A stretch of 64,000 bases of DNA, from positions 2,294,001 to 2,358,000 of the forward strand of contig NZ_CP147846.1 of the NCBI RefSeq assembly GCF_037327425.1, written 5' to 3'. Both the position numbers and the translations under genes were made by a program. Position 1 is the stretch's first letter; every line of letters starts with the position of its first letter. Shown in pieces: positions 26,128-34,024 of this stretch. Below the pieces are notes generated by a model, which was given only the letters and a program-made list of their open reading frames with translations, did no database searches and was not told the origin of the DNA. Origin of the DNA: Rhodococcus sovatensis (GTDB lineage Bacteria > Actinomycetota > Actinomycetes > Mycobacteriales > Mycobacteriaceae).

Positions 26128-26496
26128 ATGACGCGTACACCCGGGTTCTACAGCTCGGCCGAAAGCGGCTCGGCCAGGCACCCAGCACTGATCACCGAAG
26201 CGCAGACTTCGGTCGAGGAGCAGCACCGCGCGCGGGTGAAGAAATACATGTTCATCATGTCGTTCAGAATCCCAGCCCTCGTGCTGGCGGCAGTCTCGTA
26301 CAGCATCTGGGCCAACCCCTGGATAGCGATGGCCATCGTCGGAGTGTCCATTCCGCTCCCGTGGATGGCTGTCCTCATTGCGAACGACCGTCCTCCCCGC
26401 AGCAAGGACGAGGTAAGCCGGTACGACGGGCGACGCACCGAGCGAACATCCATCGAGCCACGCGCACACAAGGTGATCGAGGGAGCCGACGACTGA
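26128..26496 (+). CDS. DUF3099 membrane protein
   Basis: 122 aa. LITEAQTSVEEQHRARVKKY is the conserved N-terminal signature, then two hydrophobic segments (FRIPALVLAAVSYSIW and AMAIVGVSIPLPWMAVLIA) and a basic tail with a conserved Arg/Pro patch. DUF3099; unknown role in the membrane. It precedes the large methyltransferase gene by 35 nt, so co-transcription is likely. Confidence 0.85.
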   Translation: MTRTPGFYSSAESGSARHPALITEAQTSVEEQHRARVKKYMFIMSFRIPALVLAAVSYSIWANPWIAMAIVGVSIPLPWMAVLIANDRPPRSKDEVSRYDGRRTERTSIEPRAHKVIEGADD

Positions 26497-26531
26497 GTTG
26501 CCGAGAGGGCGCTTACTGAAAGACTGAGCAG

Positions 26532-28067
26532 GTGACTGCAACGCTGCTTTCCGCCTGCCCTCCTCTCCGCGAGGCATTCGTCCGATGCCGGTACGACGCC
26601 GACGCTCTTCTCGACGCGCTCGGCGACGCCGGTCATGCCGCGCTCGGTCGAAGCGAACCCGTTCCGGTGCGGATCGCCTGTCGCTCCCATGGTGATCTCG
26701 GTGTTCTCATCCGAATGTTCCTACTGGTCGACGACATCGCCGAGGCCGATGCTGCATCGGCTCTCGCACCCCTCTCCGTAGACGACGCGATCGCCGCATC
26801 GATTCTCGTGCGCAGTGGACCCGGGCTCGTTCGAGCTTCGGTCGACATCAGACCGTTGGACACCGGCACCGGGACTCGTTGGGTCGTCTCCGACCTGGAC
26901 GGAAGCATGCGCCCGGCCCCGACTGCTTCCGATCATGTTCTCGGAGTCGGGCAGGCGTCGTTGTCTCTACTGCGAGGTACACCGACGACACCGGTCGGTT
27001 CGGTGTTGGACGTCGGCACAGGCTGTGGGGTCCAGGCCGTGCACGCTGCCGGATATGCGGGTTCGGTGACGGCCACAGATATCAGTGAACGCTCGATGCT
27101 TCTTGCCGCCGCAACCATGGCGCTCAACCAGCTCGACGCCGAGTTGATCCGCGGGTCGTGGTTCGAACCGGTGACAGGTCGGACATTCGATCGCATCGTG
27201 GCGAACCCTCCGTTCGTCGTCGGCCTCGGCACGGTCAGTCACAGCTACCGCGATTCGGGTCTCGACCTGGACGGTGCCAGCAAGCTGATGATCGAGAATG
27301 CGCCCGCACATCTGAATCCGGGCGGTACCGCTGTCATCCTTGCGTCCTGGGTGCATGTCGAGGGCGAGGACTGGCGCGCTCGTGTGGCGTCCTGGCTCCC
27401 CGATCACGGGGTCGATGCGTGGATACTTCAGCGCGATGTCGCCGACCCCGCACTGTATGTGGGCACCTGGATGCGTGACGGTGGAGTCGACCCGCGTGAC
27501 GATGCCGGTGCCGCCCAGGCAACCGCGTGGCTAGAGCACTTCGCTGCAGCCGACGTCACCGGCATCGGGTTCGGCTTCGTGTATCTGCGTCGCACCGACC
27601 TGCCGACAGATGTGCTGGCCGAGGATCTCAGGCACGCATTCGAGGACCCGCTCGGCAACGAGGCCATCGACTATTTCGCACGCCTCCAGTGGCTACGAGA
27701 GAACGACCCTTCGGATTCGATCTTCGAGCTGGACATCTCGACCGCGCTCGAACGGGTCTATCTTCCCGGCGCCGAGGGTTGGGAACGCGAAGTGACGCGT
27801 GTGCATCGCGGCAACGGGCCGAATTGGCAGCACGAGATCGACGAACTCGGCGCAACATTGCTGTCCGGACTCTCCCCCGGAGGACTGCGACTGAACGAAC
27901 TGATCGAGCTGCTTGCGGCGGCGAACGATCTCGATGTCGACGAGTTGTCGATCTCGGCGACCGAGCTGGTGGTGGGTCTTGTGCGGCACGGCTTGGTCCG
28001 ACCGGCGGGTATTCGGATCCCCGTTCCCAGCCCTGACACCTTCTCAGCAACTTCTCAGGACAAGTAA
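26532..28067 (+). CDS. Large SAM-dependent methyltransferase (HemK-like, DUF7059/DUF7782 flanks)
   Basis: 511 aa. N-terminal ~140 residues correspond to the DUF7059 region. The methyltransferase core has the SAM loop LDVGTGCGVQAVHAAG (about 160) and the motif IVANPPFVV, which marks enzymes methylating a planar nitrogen (glutamine in release factors, or adenine/guanine). The C-terminal ~100 residues look like a winged-helix DUF7782. The target is unknown. GTG 26532 follows GAGCAG. Directly precedes sigB. Confidence 0.85.
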   Translation: MTATLLSACPPLREAFVRCRYDADALLDALGDAGHAALGRSEPVPVRIACRSHGDLGVLIRMFLLVDDIAEADAASALAPLSVDDAIAASILVRSGPGLVRASVDIRPLDTGTGTRWVVSDLDGSMRPAPTASDHVLGVGQASLSLLRGTPTTPVGSVLDVGTGCGVQAVHAAGYAGSVTATDISERSMLLAAATMALNQLDAELIRGSWFEPVTGRTFDRIVANPPFVVGLGTVSHSYRDSGLDLDGASKLMIENAPAHLNPGGTAVILASWVHVEGEDWRARVASWLPDHGVDAWILQRDVADPALYVGTWMRDGGVDPRDDAGAAQATAWLEHFAAADVTGIGFGFVYLRRTDLPTDVLAEDLRHAFEDPLGNEAIDYFARLQWLRENDPSDSIFELDISTALERVYLPGAEGWEREVTRVHRGNGPNWQHEIDELGATLLSGLSPGGLRLNELIELLAAANDLDVDELSISATELVVGLVRHGLVRPAGIRIPVPSPDTFSATSQDK

Positions 28068-28108
28068 GGGATAGACCCTGGTCAGACGGGTATCACGGGG
28101 TGCAGCGC

Positions 28109-28136
28109 GGGAACTTTTCCAAGTCTTCCGGACGTT
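28109..28136 (+). promoter_or_regulatory. ECF-type (SigE/SigH-like) promoter of sigB
   Basis: GGGAAC (28109-28114), 18-nt spacer, CGTT (28133-28136). This fits the GGAAC...GTT pattern of SigE/SigH-class promoters, and mycobacterial sigB is known to be driven by these sigmas. The start codon of sigB is 36 nt further on. Confidence 0.75.
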
Positions 28137-28172
28137 GAGCTTTATGAGACACCACCGATCAGGAGGCAAGTC

Positions 28173-29144
28173 ATGACCAGCCCCAGCACCACGACCCGCC
28201 CGCGCCCCACCGATGCCGATCTCGACGCTCAGAGCCCGGCAGCGGACCTCGTTCGCGTTTACCTCAACGGGATCGGCCGCACAGCGCTGCTGACGGCCGA
28301 CGAGGAAGTGGACCTCGCCAAGCGCATCGAGGCGGGGCTTTACGCGAAGAATGTGCTGGAGAACACCAAGCGACTGACAGCAGCGAAGAAGCGGAACCTG
28401 GCCATCATCGTGCGCGACGGAAGTGCAGCCCGTAGCCACTTGTTGGAGGCCAATCTTCGCCTCGTCGTATCGCTCGCCAAGCGGTACACCGGTCGTGGAA
28501 TGCCCCTGCTCGATCTCATCCAGGAAGGCAACCTGGGGCTGATTCGCGCAATGGAGAAGTTCGACTACGCCAAGGGATTCAAATTCTCCACGTACGCAAC
28601 GTGGTGGATTCGACAGGCCATCACGCGTGGCATGGCCGATCAGAGTCGCACTATCCGGCTTCCTGTCCACCTAGTCGAGCAGGTGAACAAACTGGCTCGT
28701 ATCAAGCGAGAGCTTCACCAGCAGCTCGGCCGCGAAGCGACCGACGAGGAGCTGTCGAACGAATCAGGGATCCCAGCGGAGAAGATCGCCGACCTCCTCG
28801 ATCACAGCCGCGATCCGGTGAGTCTGGACATGCCGGTAGGAAGTGACGAAGAAGCGCCACTGGGCGACTTCATCGAAGATTCCGAGGCGACATCCGCCGA
28901 GAATGCCGTTATCGCAGGGCTTCTGCACAGCGATGTCCGGACAGTCCTCGGGACACTCGACGAACGCGAGCAGCAGGTGATTCGCCTCCGCTACGGTCTC
29001 GACGACGGTCAGCCGCGCACCCTAGATCAGATCGGCAAGCTGTTCGGTCTCTCGCGTGAGCGCGTGCGCCAGATCGAACGCGAGGTGATGGTCAAGCTTC
29101 GCCAGGGCGATCGGGCCGAGAAGCTGCGCTCCTACGCCAGCTGA
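28173..29144 (+). CDS. sigB: Group 2 sigma factor SigB
   Basis: 323 aa, very similar to the C-terminal part of SigA but lacking the long N-terminal tail. Region 1.2 DLVRVYLNGIGRTALLTADE, region 2 LLDLIQEGNLGLIRAMEKFD and YATWWIRQAI, region 4 TLDQIGKLFGLSRERVRQIE. A general-stress and stationary-phase sigma factor in related genera. AGGAGGCAAGTC provides a good ribosome-binding site. It is expected to be induced through the ECF promoter upstream. Confidence 0.96.
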   Translation: MTSPSTTTRPRPTDADLDAQSPAADLVRVYLNGIGRTALLTADEEVDLAKRIEAGLYAKNVLENTKRLTAAKKRNLAIIVRDGSAARSHLLEANLRLVVSLAKRYTGRGMPLLDLIQEGNLGLIRAMEKFDYAKGFKFSTYATWWIRQAITRGMADQSRTIRLPVHLVEQVNKLARIKRELHQQLGREATDEELSNESGIPAEKIADLLDHSRDPVSLDMPVGSDEEAPLGDFIEDSEATSAENAVIAGLLHSDVRTVLGTLDEREQQVIRLRYGLDDGQPRTLDQIGKLFGLSRERVRQIEREVMVKLRQGDRAEKLRSYAS

Positions 29145-29219
29145 TCCACAGCAACAAGCCCCCTGAAACCGGTGGACCAGTAGTGATTACGCTCCTACTG
29201 TCTCACCTCATGCGGTGGT

Positions 29220-29257
29220 CGAACCGAGGTCTCTCCCCCCTCTGGGATCTCGGTTCG
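29220..29257 (+). terminator. C-rich-loop hairpin, likely sigB terminator
   Basis: CGAACCGAG (29220-29228) pairs with CTCGGTTCG (29249-29257); the 20-nt loop contains six consecutive C (29235-29240). It can serve as the sigB terminator. A C6 loop is also the mark of the actinobacterial 6C RNA, but only one such hairpin is visible. Confidence 0.5.
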
Positions 29258-29368
29258 GCCGCTGCTTGAAAATTCGTTCCGGTGAGCAGCCCAGTTCTAC
29301 GACAGCGTTCAGGTCGTGGACCCATGAGGTGGCGCCCGGCACTTGATCGCCGTCATGGTGGTACGAGG

Positions 29369-29403
29369 AAGGCCCGCACCCTAGGTATCGGGGTGCGGGC
29401 CTT
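29369..29403 (+). terminator. Strong intrinsic terminator without an upstream gene
   Basis: AAGGCCCGCACC (29369-29380) pairs perfectly with GGTGCGGGCCTT (29392-29403), followed by TCT. It lies 225 nt after sigB with another terminator-like hairpin between. Confidence 0.75.
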
Positions 29404-29631
29404 TCTGGTCGCCCAATTGCTGCGGGGCCAGGTCAGCTCGGCTGGCCGGTCTGCGCGCTCGGAACGTCATCGAACCGTGATTTCCCGTTTGTTAATGCTG
29501 CGGCGGTACACGTCGATAGACCCGAGACAAAGCGTTTGTAGTCGACGACTGTGCAGGCCACGCTAACCCGGGCGATGACCCGATAGAGCCCACTGTCCCG
29601 ACTTCGACTCACCACGAGAAGGGACAAGGCT

Positions 29632-30102
29632 GTGCGCAAGCTCGGACTTCGATGTGCAACCACCGCGGCAGTTTTCGCAGCTATGGTCGTGGGAGGTGGA
29701 GTCGCACAGGCCGCCCCCGTAGCCGTGCCTGTCTATCAGATCCCGGCGACGGCCTTCGCGGTCAGCGGACTCGTCGTTCCGGGGCCTGTCTTCGCGACAG
29801 TGACCGCGCGGTCACTCGCTCCGACGACGACAGAATTCGCCGCTCCCGCCAGTCCCTCGGCGTGCGCGACGACAGCCGGACGTGCTCTCGTCAAGATTTC
29901 CTACCTCAACGTCAATACCGGCGCCAGCGGATCGGTCACTGTCAAGCCCTGTGAGTATTTCATCGACCCGACGCCGACCAGCGTTGTTGCGAACACCGGA
30001 TCGGGCCGAATCGTGTTGACAACTCAGGTAGTCGGATCACCGTTCGCGCCTGCAGCAGGCCAGCCATCGATCCCAGGTATCGGAACCTTCCACGCGCCGT
30101 AG
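29632..30102 (+). CDS. Secreted protein of unknown function
   Basis: 156 aa from GTG 29632, with GAAGGGAC upstream. A signal peptide of ~28 residues (basic MRKLGLRC, hydrophobic AAVFAAMVVGGG, cleavage after AQA) leads to a mature Ala/Val/Pro-rich protein. Two cysteines (ACATTAG, KPCEYF) could form a disulfide. The mature part repeats short beta-like stretches (VKISYLNVNTGASGSVTV). No family recognised. It opens the accessory region between sigB and the pat-ideR cluster. Confidence 0.7.
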   Translation: MRKLGLRCATTAAVFAAMVVGGGVAQAAPVAVPVYQIPATAFAVSGLVVPGPVFATVTARSLAPTTTEFAAPASPSACATTAGRALVKISYLNVNTGASGSVTVKPCEYFIDPTPTSVVANTGSGRIVLTTQVVGSPFAPAAGQPSIPGIGTFHAP

Positions 30103-30170
30103 CGATCTGATACTGGATGTACGCCGCGACGAAACAAGAGGCCGCCCAGGGCAATTCGCGGGTGCCGCCA

Positions 30171-30737
30171 TCATGTCGGTGGCACCCTGATGTCCACCGG
30201 ATGTGCCACGATGGCGAGAACGGCGGCCCGCAAGTCGTCACGGGGCCCCCGCGCGCCGAGCTCCTGAAAGCTCACGTCGGCAGCCATCGCGACTGCGAGG
30301 GTCGCGACCGGTGCGGCCGGTGACCAGCCGATCGCCTCGAGATCCGCGCGCACGAGAGCGGCGAACATCGCATTGCGCTCGGCAACCTGCTCGCCCAAAT
30401 CGGTTTCCGATCGTGCCTGCGCGAGAAACGCCTTCGTTCCCGGCGTAGCCAGGCAGGCGTCGAGGAAGGCAACGAACCCGGTACGTAGCCGTTCGACCCC
30501 CGGGGGCAGCCCCTCGATCGCCGACTTCATTAGAGATTCCAGCTGGTCGTGGTATCTGCGATGAAGCTCGACGATGTAGCTTTGCCGATCCGGAAAATGC
30601 TGGTAGAAGCTACCTTTGGCCATCCCGGCGGTGGTGGTCACGGCGCTGATCGACAGTGCGCCGACGCCCTTTTCCTCCGCAAGTGACATCCCCGCATCGA
30701 GCAGCGCTCGACGTCCGGGTCCAGCGGGACGCGCCAC
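30171..30737 (-). CDS. TetR-family transcriptional repressor
   Basis: 188 aa from the GTG at 30737. The helix-turn-helix is at about 25-55 (ALSISAVTTTAGMAKGSFYQHFPDR region), with a C-terminal ligand-binding and dimer domain. GTG 30737 (VARPAGPGRR) is preferred over one three codons upstream because GGAAGG is 8 nt away. It diverges from the lipase gene, and an 18-bp palindrome of the TetR operator type sits in the gap, so it probably represses the lipase and itself. Inducer unknown. Confidence 0.88.
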   Translation of the reverse strand: MARPAGPGRRALLDAGMSLAEEKGVGALSISAVTTTAGMAKGSFYQHFPDRQSYIVELHRRYHDQLESLMKSAIEGLPPGVERLRTGFVAFLDACLATPGTKAFLAQARSETDLGEQVAERNAMFAALVRADLEAIGWSPAAPVATLAVAMAADVSFQELGARGPRDDLRAAVLAIVAHPVDIRVPPT

Positions 30738-30785
30738 AAAGACCACCTTCCCTCGTCCGGGTCGTGAGTGTACCGTTTCCGTTAA

Positions 30786-30803
30786 TGACCGACCGGTCAG
30801 TCA
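30786..30803. promoter_or_regulatory. Predicted TetR operator
   Basis: TGACCGACCGGTCAGTCA is an 18-bp palindrome with a single mismatch between 9-bp arms. It lies 15 nt before the lipase start, overlapping its 5' leader, 49 nt from the divergent TetR start. Confidence 0.7.
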
Positions 30804-30817
30804 AAACAGGAGGGGCT

Positions 30818-31765
30818 ATGCGAATCCGTTTCGTGCACGCACTTACCAACGCCGTCTCGGCTGCCACCGTCGCTGTAATCATGGCAGCGACGGCCGCGCC
30901 AGCCGTCGCACAGCAGGCACCGGAACCGACGGAATACCCCTTCAGCTACCTGTCCGGAGTCCGGGCGCAGGCCGCTGACCCGGGCAGCGCTCCGCCGGGC
31001 ACGAACGACCCCACCTGCCGGTCGGATCGGAACCCTGTTGTCCTCCTGCACGGTTTCGTCTCGAACTCCACACTGACCTGGCAGGCACTGGCTCCGCTGC
31101 TCCGCAACCACGGCTACTGCGTATTCACCTTCGACTACGGCAGGGCGGATTTCTCGAGCACACTCGGTGGCATCACGCCCGTCGAGCCGAGCGCAATCGA
31201 GTTCGCTCTGTTCGTCGACGATGTCCTCGCCGGCATCGGCGCCGACAAGATCGACCTGATCGGGCACTCCGAGGGAGGGACGATGCCGTTCCACTTCCTG
31301 ACCCGGCTCGGCGGCGCCGACAAGGTCGGCCGGTACATCGGCATCGCGCCCCTGTATCGCGGGACCTCCCAGTGGGGGCTCGCTGGCCTGATCGGCGACC
31401 TGTATTCCTCGCCTGCCGGGCAGGTGCTGACGGACGTGTGCGGGGCGTGCCGCGACATGGTGTCCGGCTCAGCCTTCCTCGCCGAACTCGACCCACACGG
31501 CGATGCGGCACCCGGTGTGCAGTTCACCAACATCATGACGCGCTACGACCAGAACGCCACCCCGTACACGACCGGCGTGCTCGAAGGTCGGAACGTCAGC
31601 AACATCGTCGTCCAGGATCTGTGCAGCCAGGACTACTCGGACCACTACCAGCTCACCTATTCGCCGACGACGGCACACATCGTGCTCGGTGCGCTCGACG
31701 CGAACTACACGGCGACGCCGATGTGCTCGCCGTCGCTGCCCATCCTGGGCGTCCTCGGGTCGTGA
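30818..31765 (+). CDS. Secreted lipase/esterase (alpha/beta hydrolase)
   Basis: 315 aa from ATG 30818, with AGGAGGGG right upstream. A signal peptide ends near residue 30 (APAVAQQ). The mature enzyme has VVLLHGFVSNSTLTW (oxyanion HG), the nucleophile elbow IGHSEGG and a late His in TTAHIVLG; paired cysteines (CGAC, CSQD, CSPS) suggest disulfides. It fits actinobacterial secreted triacylglycerol lipases. Likely controlled by the divergent TetR through the palindrome in its leader. Confidence 0.88.
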   Translation: MRIRFVHALTNAVSAATVAVIMAATAAPAVAQQAPEPTEYPFSYLSGVRAQAADPGSAPPGTNDPTCRSDRNPVVLLHGFVSNSTLTWQALAPLLRNHGYCVFTFDYGRADFSSTLGGITPVEPSAIEFALFVDDVLAGIGADKIDLIGHSEGGTMPFHFLTRLGGADKVGRYIGIAPLYRGTSQWGLAGLIGDLYSSPAGQVLTDVCGACRDMVSGSAFLAELDPHGDAAPGVQFTNIMTRYDQNATPYTTGVLEGRNVSNIVVQDLCSQDYSDHYQLTYSPTTAHIVLGALDANYTATPMCSPSLPILGVLGS

Positions 31766-32437
31766 CGACGCACGCGCGTCGACCCGGCGATCAGGGTTCG
31801 GTGATCGGGGCACGGCCCCAAGACCTCAGCACAATCGGCGGGGACCGAGTTCGTTGCGGGCCGGCTGATGCGGAGACGCGCGTTGGTCCGGATTCCCAGT
31901 CGTCGCCGTAACAGCCCGGTTCGTTTGCTCTGGCGAGGACGGTGCACGTCTCGCCGTCGACCGTCAGGATGAACGGCCCATCGTCTGCGGTTCGTCGTTC
32001 GCTACCTGCCGGCTCACCTCCCTAAGCTGGCCGCAACACGGCGGTGCGCTGCGAGGTCGGCGGGGGCTGCGGCGAGGGTGTACCCGCAGGTGCCTTGCGG
32101 TGTTCCGCGGCCGCGGACGTTGGTGTCGAGAGTGATGAACTGGATGCGTCCCCTCCCCCGTTCATTGCCGGAGTCGAGCGTAGGAGCAGGTCGGTGAGCG
32201 CCGAGCATGGTACGAAGTGTCTTGCCGCGTACCGCGGCTATCAATGGTTCCGGATCGTCATCGAACTTATTTGGTTTGACCACGACTCCGTCCTACTACT
32301 GAAACGGGGTCCAGGCACACAGAAACTTCGCAACATGGAACTGCGAAAGCGTTGACGAGACAGACGCGTTGGCGCGCGAATGTGCGGTCGGTCCCACGGT
32401 GGCCCCGCCCAGACGCCAACGTGGGACAATAGGTGCC
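31766..32437. other. 672-bp region with no supported gene
   Basis: Both strands were read. Short open frames are present but lack a good start or coding character. A minus-strand peptide around 31870-31985 (reading FILTVDGETCTVL) looks protein-like but has an in-frame stop just upstream and no start, so it may be a gene relic. Confidence 0.4.
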
Positions 32438-33004
32438 ATGCCTGTCTCTGAGCTCGTTCGTCTCGGCACTGCACGGCCGATCATCCGTTGGGGCACTTCA
32501 GTCCTTCACACCCCGGCCCGACCGGTAACCGATTTCGGCGGAGGGCTTCAGGAATTGCTTGCCGATATGTTCGCGACCAACACTGCTGCTGATGGAGCCG
32601 GTCTGGCAGCCCAGCAGATCGGCGTCGATCTGGCAGTGTTCATTTACGACTGCAGTGACGAAACGGGGCGACGACAGACCGGCGTCGTGTGCAACCCGGT
32701 CGTCGAAGTACCAGAAGGAAACAACCGGCGGCTCATCGAGTTCGGGGAAGGATGTCTGTCGCTACCCGGTGCGTATAGCGATCTCGCCAGGCCCGAATTC
32801 TCCACCTGCCGCGGCCAGGACCAGTACGGTGATCCGCTCGAACTGACTGCCGGTGGCACCCTCGGACGCTGCTTTCAGCATGAGACCGACCACATCAACG
32901 GCACTGTATTCGGCGACAGGCTTTCAACACGTAAACGCAAGCAGCTCCACCGCGACCACGAGGCAGTTTCCACTCACTATGGAGCAAACTGGCCAGCGAA
33001 GTGA
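32438..33004 (+). CDS. def: Peptide deformylase
   Basis: 188 aa metal-dependent enzyme removing the formyl group from nascent N-terminal Met. Motif I GAGLAAQQIG, motif II EGCLSLPG with the metal Cys, motif III QHETDHING with two metal His and the catalytic Glu. The stretch after motif II (AYSDLARP) and DHI instead of DHL depart from housekeeping enzymes, so this is probably an accessory paralogue. The housekeeping copy is not in the window. ATG 32438 is preceded by AGGTG. Confidence 0.92.
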   Translation: MPVSELVRLGTARPIIRWGTSVLHTPARPVTDFGGGLQELLADMFATNTAADGAGLAAQQIGVDLAVFIYDCSDETGRRQTGVVCNPVVEVPEGNNRRLIEFGEGCLSLPGAYSDLARPEFSTCRGQDQYGDPLELTAGGTLGRCFQHETDHINGTVFGDRLSTRKRKQLHRDHEAVSTHYGANWPAK

Positions 33005-33137
33005 TTTGCTTCTACCCCCTGCTATACCAGCCCTCGAGCCATTGAGCTTGTCCCCCGGATCAAAACTGGGCCGTGTTGCTCGAGGCGGTAAGAGACGCTT
33101 CTCCGGGTCATTGCGATGAGTGAGATAGCTTGGCGTT

Positions 33138-33569
33138 GTGCGGTTCAGTGCGTTCGAGGTCTATGCGGCCGAGGTAGGGATGACCGTTGCGGTGACCCCC
33201 GAGTTGCAGAACAGTGACTATGAGTCGGGCATTGCCCAGATCTGCGACGAGGCGTGGCATATCCGGACTGCGCGAACCACGCCGACCAAGCCGGGCGCTT
33301 TCGTCGCCTTCTGGCTCCGAGACACGGACGGAACGACGACGCCGTTCAGTGATGACGATCTCGCAGCGGGCCTGCTTGTCTTCGTCGAACAACAGGGCCG
33401 ACGAGGCGTGTTTCGGTTCACCGGCTCGCATCTCGCCGCACTCGGGATCACGTCAGGGAAGCGGCCGGGCAAGCGTGGGTTCCGGGTATACCCGAGCTGG
33501 TGCGCGGACCTGAATACTCAGGCCACGGCGACGCAACGTGCTCAGGCGCTCGCGTTTCAGGAGTATTGA
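33138..33569 (+). CDS. MepB family protein
   Basis: 143 aa from GTG 33138. GAFVAFWLRDTDGTTTPF, VFVEQQGRRGVFRF and GKRGFRVYPSW are MepB (pfam MepB) signatures. In Staphylococcus aureus mepB lies beside the MepA efflux gene, but its activity is unknown. The start is supported by TAGCTT (33126-33131) 6 nt before the GTG, predicting a leaderless mRNA. Confidence 0.8.
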   Translation: MRFSAFEVYAAEVGMTVAVTPELQNSDYESGIAQICDEAWHIRTARTTPTKPGAFVAFWLRDTDGTTTPFSDDDLAAGLLVFVEQQGRRGVFRFTGSHLAALGITSGKRPGKRGFRVYPSWCADLNTQATATQRAQALAFQEY

Positions 33570-33583
33570 GCTCAGGCCGTGCT

Positions 33584-33831
33584 GGCGACCCAATCGAGGT
33601 TCCCGGACTGCTGCGCGAAGATCCTGGGTCTTCTCCAGCATGCGCGCCCAGACCCTTGCTCGGGACCACCGGTTGAAGTTCTTTTGGGCGACCCACCGGC
33701 GGCTGACCAGTCGTCCTCGCCGTCGGAAACAGCGGCCCGATCACAACCCACACCTCATCCGAGACCACATGACGCGACACGACCCCCGGCCTCATCCCAA
33801 CCACCGAATCGAGTTTAGCGACACTCTCTAG
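33584..33831 (-). pseudogene. IS5-family transposase remnant
   Basis: Minus-strand fragments of an IS5-type transposase. The N-terminal piece (VSDEVWVVIGPLFPTARTTG...PPV) is followed, after an internal deletion, by NFNRWSRARVWARMLEKTQD. After a further frameshift comes QQSGNLDWVAST and a stop. The central and C-terminal parts (catalytic DDE) are missing. It abuts the mepB stop and marks past insertion in this accessory stretch. Confidence 0.7.
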
Positions 33832-33849
33832 GCGGCGGCTCGATGAACG

Positions 33850-33881
33850 ACGGTGTCACCGTGACTTGGTGGTGACACCGT
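33850..33881. repeat. 11-bp perfect inverted repeat (possible terminator)
   Basis: ACGGTGTCACC (33850-33860) and GGTGACACCGT (33871-33881) with a 10-nt loop. It lies just beyond the IS remnant and downstream of the minus-strand dehydrogenase gene. It could be a terminator or part of an element end. Confidence 0.5.
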
Positions 33882-34024
33882 TCTGCAGCACTCGCTCGAC
33901 TCGAGCACGGCGTACAGAACACTGCTTCTTTTCGGTCGCAGTAGGTCCGGGAGGCAGAGCTTTCAGTGCGGCAGAGTAGGGCTCGGTGTCGGCGAGCCCT
34001 ACCCTGCCTCTGAGGAAGAGTCGG

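Larger units (their letters stand above)
29145..29631. other. Structured intergenic region after sigB, no protein gene seen
   Basis: 487 bp with no supported coding frame. It contains a short CAGTAG...CTACTG hairpin (about 29179-29201), a C-rich-loop hairpin at 29220-29257 and a strong terminator at 29369-29403. The second terminator has no gene in front of it, so a small RNA between about 29260 and 29405 is possible. Confidence 0.5.

Noticed and set aside
29220..29257. 6C RNA
   Set aside because: The family needs two hairpins with C-rich loops; only one with six C is seen, so a plain terminator is as likely. Kept only as part of the small-RNA candidate.
31870..31985. Minus-strand protein-like stretch (FILTVDGETCTVL)
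   Set aside because: An in-frame stop lies just upstream and no start codon is available; too short to call a gene.
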